Below are positions 5,402-9,451 of a stretch of 9,451 nt of DNA, in pieces (the first letter of the stretch is position 1; each line of letters starts with the position of its first letter). The notes under the pieces are model-generated. The model worked only from the letters and a program-made list of their open reading frames with translations. It was not told the origin of the DNA and did not search any database. The DNA comes from Gallionellaceae bacterium. Lineage in GTDB: Bacteria; Pseudomonadota; Gammaproteobacteria; Burkholderiales; Gallionellaceae. The stretch lies in assembly GCA_947445045.1 (NCBI GenBank), contig CANFCA010000025.1, positions 1 to 9,451 on the forward strand, read 5' to 3'. Position numbers and translations under genes: made by a program.

Positions 5402-6611
5402 ACTGCCGCTCCCACAGCATCTTGCGCTCCAGTTTGGGGAGCTTGGCTTCGTCGCACACCGTTTCCCAATTTGCTTTGATCAATTCCAGTTGTCGGTCGA
5501 TGATTTCTTGCGCTTGCTTGATGGTCAGTTTGTAACTGGCGGAGGAAGCGAGGCACACCTTGAGTTGCGACAGGTTATTGTCGCCGTGGATTTTCATTGC
5601 TTGCGAGGCTTCATTCCCCGCGCGGCTTTGCGGACAGATGTCATAGGCTGGCGTAAGCGCCAAATTTTTGCCGTCCCAAAATGCCGCATGGTTGCGCGCA
5701 TGGTCGTCTGTGTTACCACACAGGATATTGAATATGATGCGCCCGAACAGCTCGTGCAAAGTGTGGTCCGGATTGGTAAATCTCTGGCGGATTGTTTCTG
5801 CCATATCTTCATAGCTGGCATATCTGGCCATCATTTCGTCAAGTTCCAGTATGGTGAGCGCCGATACCATCATCTTGCGCTGCCAGCCCTTGTTACCCTT
5901 TACACGGTCAAAGCGCTCCACCAAAAGTACGTCTTTTTTCATGGCCTTTACCAATTTGACGGATGAAACATCTAATCCGATTATCTTGGCTAGTCGCATG
6001 GCGATGTACTCTGCTTTGACTACGCTATACAAGTCCGTGCTCAATGAAAACTTGGCGACGTATTGTTTATCACGTGTTTCAATTATCGCCTTTGGTCTTG
6101 CCCCGCCAATCGCCGTGCCATGCTGAAGTACCACAGCCAGTTCCGAACTCAGTGGCAGTCCATTCGTAACCCTTTCTGTTGATTCCTGTAATTGCTCGAG
6201 CGTGACGGACTCACTCAACCTTGGAAAATATTCTGTTGCTGATTGCTGAAAATCCAATGCACCTATGCGATTCGATCCCGATTCCAACATGCATGTCAGT
6301 TCATCCAGATCGACCGCGTGGTTATCCATTGTGTGTTTGTACATCAAGACGCGCCTACCCCATGCATCTGGCGATGCATCCCTTAGGCAACTGGGCAATT
6401 GAAGCCCTTCAATCAATGGCAGCGCACCAGCTCGTAACGGCAATTCGGGTGCGTAGAGTGGAACCTTATTGTCGCGTGCGAGATAACTTTTCCCGTAGTT
6501 GAACACCAGATTTTTTCCGTCCCTAGACAAGAGGCCGGCAACGACTGGATCGACTTCTCCCGGCAACCATGCCCACACGTATGTTTCTTTGTAGCGTTTC
6601 TTAGAAGTCAT
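5376..6611 (-). CDS. hipA: HipA-type serine/threonine kinase toxin
   Basis: A 411-residue HipA-family kinase, the toxin of a type II TA pair; the E. coli member phosphorylates glutamyl-tRNA synthetase, but the substrate here is unknown. The N-terminal lobe has the family motif SPDAWGRR (80-87). A nucleotide-loop motif GGARPKA lies at 169-175, Lys187 fits the ATP-binding lysine, and VERFDR is at 231-236. The catalytic loop GNTDDHARN gives Asp302 and Asn307, and TPAYD gives Asp324 as metal ligand, so the active site looks complete. By my alignment to E. coli HipA (SVAGAQEKT), the autophosphorylated Ser150 is replaced by Ala167 here, with Thr just before it. The start overlaps the end of hipB by 11 bases, so the two are translationally coupled. 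The 3' end is duplicated in degenerate form at 4389-4448. Confidence 0.93.
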   Translation of the reverse strand: MTSKKRYKETYVWAWLPGEVDPVVAGLLSRDGKNLVFNYGKSYLARDNKVPLYAPELPLRAGALPLIEGLQLPSCLRDASPDAWGRRVLMYKHTMDNHAVDLDELTCMLESGSNRIGALDFQQSATEYFPRLSESVTLEQLQESTERVTNGLPLSSELAVVLQHGTAIGGARPKAIIETRDKQYVAKFSLSTDLYSVVKAEYIAMRLAKIIGLDVSSVKLVKAMKKDVLLVERFDRVKGNKGWQRKMMVSALTILELDEMMARYASYEDMAETIRQRFTNPDHTLHELFGRIIFNILCGNTDDHARNHAAFWDGKNLALTPAYDICPQSRAGNEASQAMKIHGDNNLSQLKVCLASSASYKLTIKQAQEIIDRQLELIKANWETVCDEAKLPKLERKMLWERQFMNPFSFE

Positions 6612-6939
6612 CTTTCACCACATTGTGGGATTTGCGTGCCGCCTTTGGTAGTAACGCGATCTTCTCCTTAACATGTGCCATTTTTGAGGTTAGTGATTTT
6701 TTGTCTTCTACAATAAAAGGCACACCAACGATGGTAGCCACCTCAAATGCTGCGCCGATTGAGCATCCGGGATCACCCTCTTCAATCCGCTGCAACAATG
6801 ATCGGGATACGTCTGCGCGCATAGCCAACTCTTTGACGGTCATTTTGTGCTCGATACGCGCAACGCGTATCATCATCCCAAGCAGAATGAGCGCATCTTT
6901 TGCGTAGCGGGAGTTGGCGCGAGAAATTGGCTTTGGCAT
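6601..6939 (-). CDS. hipB: HipB-type HTH antitoxin/repressor
   Basis: A 112-residue XRE-family regulator directly before hipA. The helix-turn-helix spans about residues 33-55 (MTVKELAMRADVSRSLLQRI) and is followed by EEGDPGCSIGAAFEVATIVG, typical of the HipB-like partners of GGARPK-type HipA kinases. It should bind and neutralise HipA and repress the operon through the palindrome overlapping its promoter. The C-terminus (KIALLPKAARKSHNVVKDDF) overlaps the hipA start by 11 bases. ATG 6939 has only a weak AAGG ribosome site about 10 bases upstream. The assignment rests on the fold motif plus the hipA neighbour. Confidence 0.9.
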   Translation of the reverse strand: MPKPISRANSRYAKDALILLGMMIRVARIEHKMTVKELAMRADVSRSLLQRIEEGDPGCSIGAAFEVATIVGVPFIVEDKKSLTSKMAHVKEKIALLPKAARKSHNVVKDDF

Positions 6940-6952
6940 AAATATTAGCCTT

Positions 6953-6995
6953 ATAAATGAGGCTTAATGATACTTAAGGACTCATTTATAGTCAA
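6953..6995 (-). promoter_or_regulatory. hipBA promoter with palindromic operator
   Basis: On minus: TTGACT (6995-6990), a 17-base spacer, and TATCAT (6972-6967), each one base off consensus. A long inverted repeat covers it: ATAAATGAG (6953-6961 on plus) pairs with CTCATTTAT (6981-6989), with inner arms CTTAA and TTAAG (6963-6967, 6974-6978). The -10 element sits at its centre. This is the expected layout for HipB autorepression. The predicted start point is about 6960. Confidence 0.7.
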
Positions 6996-7048
6996 TTTTA
7001 TATTATATGCTATAGATCACCTTTTCAAATTCGGCAAGCACTACGAAG

Positions 7049-7076
7049 AAAAGGCGACCATCGGTCGCCTTTCTCT
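7049..7076 (-). terminator. Rho-independent terminator of purL
   Basis: GGCGACC (7053-7059) and GGTCGCC (7063-7069) form a 7-bp GC-rich stem with an ATC loop. On minus it is followed by TTTTCTTC, 25 bases after the purL stop. A T-rich tail also exists on the plus side. It separates purL from the hipBA promoter. Confidence 0.85.
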
Positions 7077-7129
7077 TTCCGAGCCTAGAACAACTACCCC
7101 ACCCATTTCCTTGCATTCTGGAACATGCG
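7049..7129 (-). repeat. Direct repeat of purL 3' end and terminator (intact-gene copy)
   Basis: Matches 4231-4310 at about 80-83% by hand, including 22 identical bases (7108-7129). It contains the last 12 codons of purL and its terminator. It is the right boundary of the TA block. Confidence 0.85.
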
Positions 7130-9451
7130 GAGCCATGCGCCGTTCTCGTGCCATTCGCGCGGGTACCATGAGTTTTGCACGGCACGGAACACACGTTCGG
7201 GGTGCGGCATCATGATGCTAAAACGCCCGTCTGGCGTGGTTAAACCCGTGATGCCTTGCGGTGAGCCGTTGGGGTTGAGCGGATAAGTTTCGGTAGCTTT
7301 GCCGTGGTGATCGACGTAGCGCATCGTCACTAGGGGCTGTGCTGCTTGCAGATTTTTTGTGTTGCCAAAATCGGCATAGCCTTCACCATGTGACACGACA
7401 ATCGGCATACGACTGCCCGCCATGCCATTAAAGAATATCGACGGCGAGGGTTGCACTTCAACCATCACAAACCGTGCTTCAAATTGTTCCGATTGGTTGC
7501 GCGCGAAGTGCGCCCAATGTTCCGCGCCGGGGATGATTTCGTGCAAGTTGCTCATCATCTGGCAGCCGTTGCACACGCCGAGCGCGAAGGTGTCGCTGCG
7601 TTTGAAGAAGGCTTCGAATTCGTCACGCGCTCTAGTGTTAAACAAGATGGATTTCGCCCAGCCCTCGCCCGCACCGAGCACGTCACCGTAAGAGAATCCG
7701 CCGCACGCGGCCACGCCTTTGAAATCGGCGAGCTTCACACGACCGCTGATGATGTCGCTCATGTGTACGTCCACCGTGGCGAATCCGGCACGGTCAAACG
7801 CGGCGGCCATTTCCACTTGGCCGTTTACGCCCTGCTCGCGCAGGATGGCGATTTTAGGGCGTGACAACATCGTTCGTCCTGAGCCTGTCGAAGGATAGTG
7901 AGCATCAGTCGGTTCGACCAGCTCACCGCGAACAGGAGCAGGTACTTCATTCGGATCGTAAGTGAGTTTCACCTGCAGACCCGGATCGGCAGCATCCAAC
8001 AATCCATCAAACTCTTGCTGCGCACACGTTGGATTGTCGCGCAGCTTTTGCATTTGGTAAGTGGTCTCTGACCAGATGCGTTGCAACGTCACAGCGCTTT
8101 CGCTGTATAACTTTTCTTCACCGCGCGTCACTTCGATCATGCCGCTTTCGTTGAGTGTGGCGATTTGCTGCACGCTCTTCAGCCCCGCATCCGTTGCCAG
8201 TTGCAACACGTGTTTCACATCGCGATTACGCACTTGCACTACTGCGCCCAATTCTTCATTGAACAACACGCGCAACGTGTCGCCATGCGTTGCGTCGAGC
8301 TTGATGTTCAAGCCGATGTGCGAGGCAAACGCCATTTCACACAACGTCACAAATGCGCCCCCGTCAGAGCGGTCGTGATATGCCAGCAGCGTATCCGCTG
8401 CGTTCAATTTTTGGATCAACTCAAAGAAAGCTTTGAGCATCGCCGCATCATCAACATCGGGTGCGACATCGCCGACCTGCTTGTAAACCTGCGCCAGTGC
8501 CGAGCCGCCCATGCGATTTTTCCCTTGTCCCAAATCAATCAACAACAACGTGGTATCGAGATCGGCAGCCAGTTGTGGCGTGAGGGTGTGACGCGCATCG
8601 GGGCACGGTGCAAACGCGGTGATGATGAGCGACAAAGGGGCGGTCACGGACTTATTTTCCTTGCCATCCTTCCACACTGTCTTCATCGACATCGAATCTT
8701 TGCCGACAGGTATGCCGATGCCCAGTTGCGGGCATAGTTCCATACCCACGGCACGCACGGTGTCGAACAGCGCGGCATCTTCACCGTGATGCCCCGCTGC
8801 GGCCATCCAATTCGCCGACAATTTGATGTCGCCGATTTTTTCGATACGTGCAGCAGCAATGTTGGTTAGTGCCTCACCCACGGCCATACGCCCCGATGCA
8901 GGCGCATTCACCAGCGCCAATGGCGTGCGTTCGCCGAGCGCAAAGGCTTCACCCCGATTAGTATTGAAACCCATCAAAGTCACTGCCACATCGGCTACCG
9001 GCACTTGCCACGGGCCCACCATTTGGTCGCGCGCGGTCATGCCGCCCACGGTGCGATCACCGATGCTGATGAGAAAAGTTTTATTCGCAACGGAAGGTAA
9101 GCGCAACACGCGTTGCACTGCATCGTGCAACTCGATCTTGCCAATATCGCAGGCACTGAGTCGCGGTATCTCACGCACCACATTGCGAGTCATCTTGGGT
9201 GGTTTTCCCAGCAACACCGACAGCGGCATGTTCACTGCATCGTTGTTAAACGTCGTGTCATGCACTACTAATTGATCGTCTTCTATTGCCACGCCCACCA
9301 CCTCAAACGGACATCGTTCGCGTTCACAGAAGGCGCGGAATTGTTCCAAGCGTTCGGGTGCAATCGCCAGTACATAACGCTCTTGCGATTCATTGCACCA
9401 GATTTGCTTCGGCGACATGCCTGTTTCATCCAGCGGAATTTTGCGCAGCTC
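7094..9451 (-). CDS. purL: Phosphoribosylformylglycinamidine synthase, 5' end beyond window
   Basis: Large single-chain FGAM synthase: it converts FGAR, glutamine and ATP to FGAM in step four of purine synthesis. The window holds the C-terminal 785 residues of roughly 1300. Counting from Met at 9418, the piece opens with [20 protein letters not shown], then [10 protein letters not shown] (238-247) and HDRSDGG (348-354) from the AIR-synthase-like half. The class I glutaminase domain starts at [20 protein letters not shown] (about 520). It has the nucleophile Cys616 or its neighbour in GVCNGCQMM (the first Cys by family convention) and the His/Glu pair in PHPER (His739, Glu741), so the glutaminase is intact. 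Odd feature: about 22 residues ([13 protein letters not shown]... ending SGRT, 495-516) in the interdomain linker come from an inserted palindromic repeat. The last codons are duplicated at 4275-4310. Confidence 0.97.
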   Translation of the reverse strand, partial: ELRKIPLDETGMSPKQIWCNESQERYVLAIAPERLEQFRAFCERERCPFEVVGVAIEDDQLVVHDTTFNNDAVNMPLSVLLGKPPKMTRNVVREIPRLSACDIGKIELHDAVQRVLRLPSVANKTFLISIGDRTVGGMTARDQMVGPWQVPVADVAVTLMGFNTNRGEAFALGERTPLALVNAPASGRMAVGEALTNIAAARIEKIGDIKLSANWMAAAGHHGEDAALFDTVRAVGMELCPQLGIGIPVGKDSMSMKTVWKDGKENKSVTAPLSLIITAFAPCPDARHTLTPQLAADLDTTLLLIDLGQGKNRMGGSALAQVYKQVGDVAPDVDDAAMLKAFFELIQKLNAADTLLAYHDRSDGGAFVTLCEMAFASHIGLNIKLDATHGDTLRVLFNEELGAVVQVRNRDVKHVLQLATDAGLKSVQQIATLNESGMIEVTRGEEKLYSESAVTLQRIWSETTYQMQKLRDNPTCAQQEFDGLLDAADPGLQVKLTYDPNEVPAPVRGELVEPTDAHYPSTGSGRTMLSRPKIAILREQGVNGQVEMAAAFDRAGFATVDVHMSDIISGRVKLADFKGVAACGGFSYGDVLGAGEGWAKSILFNTRARDEFEAFFKRSDTFALGVCNGCQMMSNLHEIIPGAEHWAHFARNQSEQFEARFVMVEVQPSPSIFFNGMAGSRMPIVVSHGEGYADFGNTKNLQAAQPLVTMRYVDHHGKATETYPLNPNGSPQGITGLTTPDGRFSIMMPHPERVFRAVQNSWYPREWHENGAWLRMFQNARKWVG
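7873..7932. repeat. REP-like palindromic repeat inside purL
   Basis: Two 22-base arms face each other across 16 bases. The left arm has the pattern TTCG-N3-TGAGC-N2-GTCGAA-GG (7873-7894), and the right arm is its imperfect complement (7911-7932); 15 of 22 positions pair. This pattern is a familiar dispersed intergenic repeat in many proteobacterial genomes, often read through as VRGELVEP. Here it lies in frame within the purL domain linker, adding about 20 residues. Confidence 0.8.

Noticed and set aside
4231..7129. CRISPR array, tRNA attachment site or transposase within the TA block
   Set aside because: No regularly spaced repeats, no tRNA cloverleaf and no integrase or transposase motifs were seen on either strand.
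7451..8737. Long plus-strand ORFs (137 and 190 codons) opposite purL
   Set aside because: They are antisense shadows of a well-conserved purL frame with low-complexity, His/Arg-rich translations and no family motifs.

Overview
The window looks like a proteobacterial chromosome, most likely a betaproteobacterium of the Gallionella/Sideroxydans type. That guess rests on protein style, moderate GC and a dispersed palindromic repeat of the kind common in such genomes; it is inference and was not tested by a search. There are two housekeeping anchors. One is nifJ (pyruvate:ferredoxin/flavodoxin oxidoreductase, minus strand, cut by the left edge). The other is purL (FGAM synthase, minus strand, cut by the right edge). 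Between them lie a lipase gene, a small AT-rich unknown gene and a block of two toxin-antitoxin modules.

Left part (1-3692): nifJ and a class 3 lipase are divergently transcribed from a 189-bp gap between their starts. The nifJ side carries a near-perfect FNR-type box placed about 41 bp before a plausible start point, which fits an oxygen-sensitive enzyme. The lipase has a complete Ser-Asp-His triad and no obvious export signal.

Middle (3693-4613): this part is AT-rich and gene-poor. It holds a 63-residue unknown ORF with a fair promoter, a strong bidirectional terminator, and two degenerate sequence copies. One copies the 3' end of purL with its terminator; the other copies the 3' end of hipA.

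TA block (4614-7000): all genes are on the minus strand. Reading in the direction of transcription they are hipB, hipA, then a HigB/RelE-like toxin and a HigA-like antitoxin. Each operon has its own promoter overlapped by an inverted repeat that looks like an autorepression operator. The HigB-like toxin has lost its usual C-terminus through an apparent one-base deletion in a G run.

Right part (7049-9451): the purL terminator and the last 785 codons of purL. A REP-like palindromic repeat is inserted in frame in the linker between the synthetase and glutaminase domains.

The most interesting feature is the nested repeat structure. The whole TA block is bracketed by direct repeats of the purL 3' end plus terminator (about 7049-7129 and 4231-4310). 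Inside it, the HigBA-like module alone is bracketed by direct repeats of the hipA 3' end (5344-5401 and 4389-4448). In both pairs the intact gene keeps one copy and the distal copy is a decayed tail. This suggests stepwise insertion of TA cassettes at gene 3' ends, with the target gene's end restored each time. No integrase or transposase is visible in the window.
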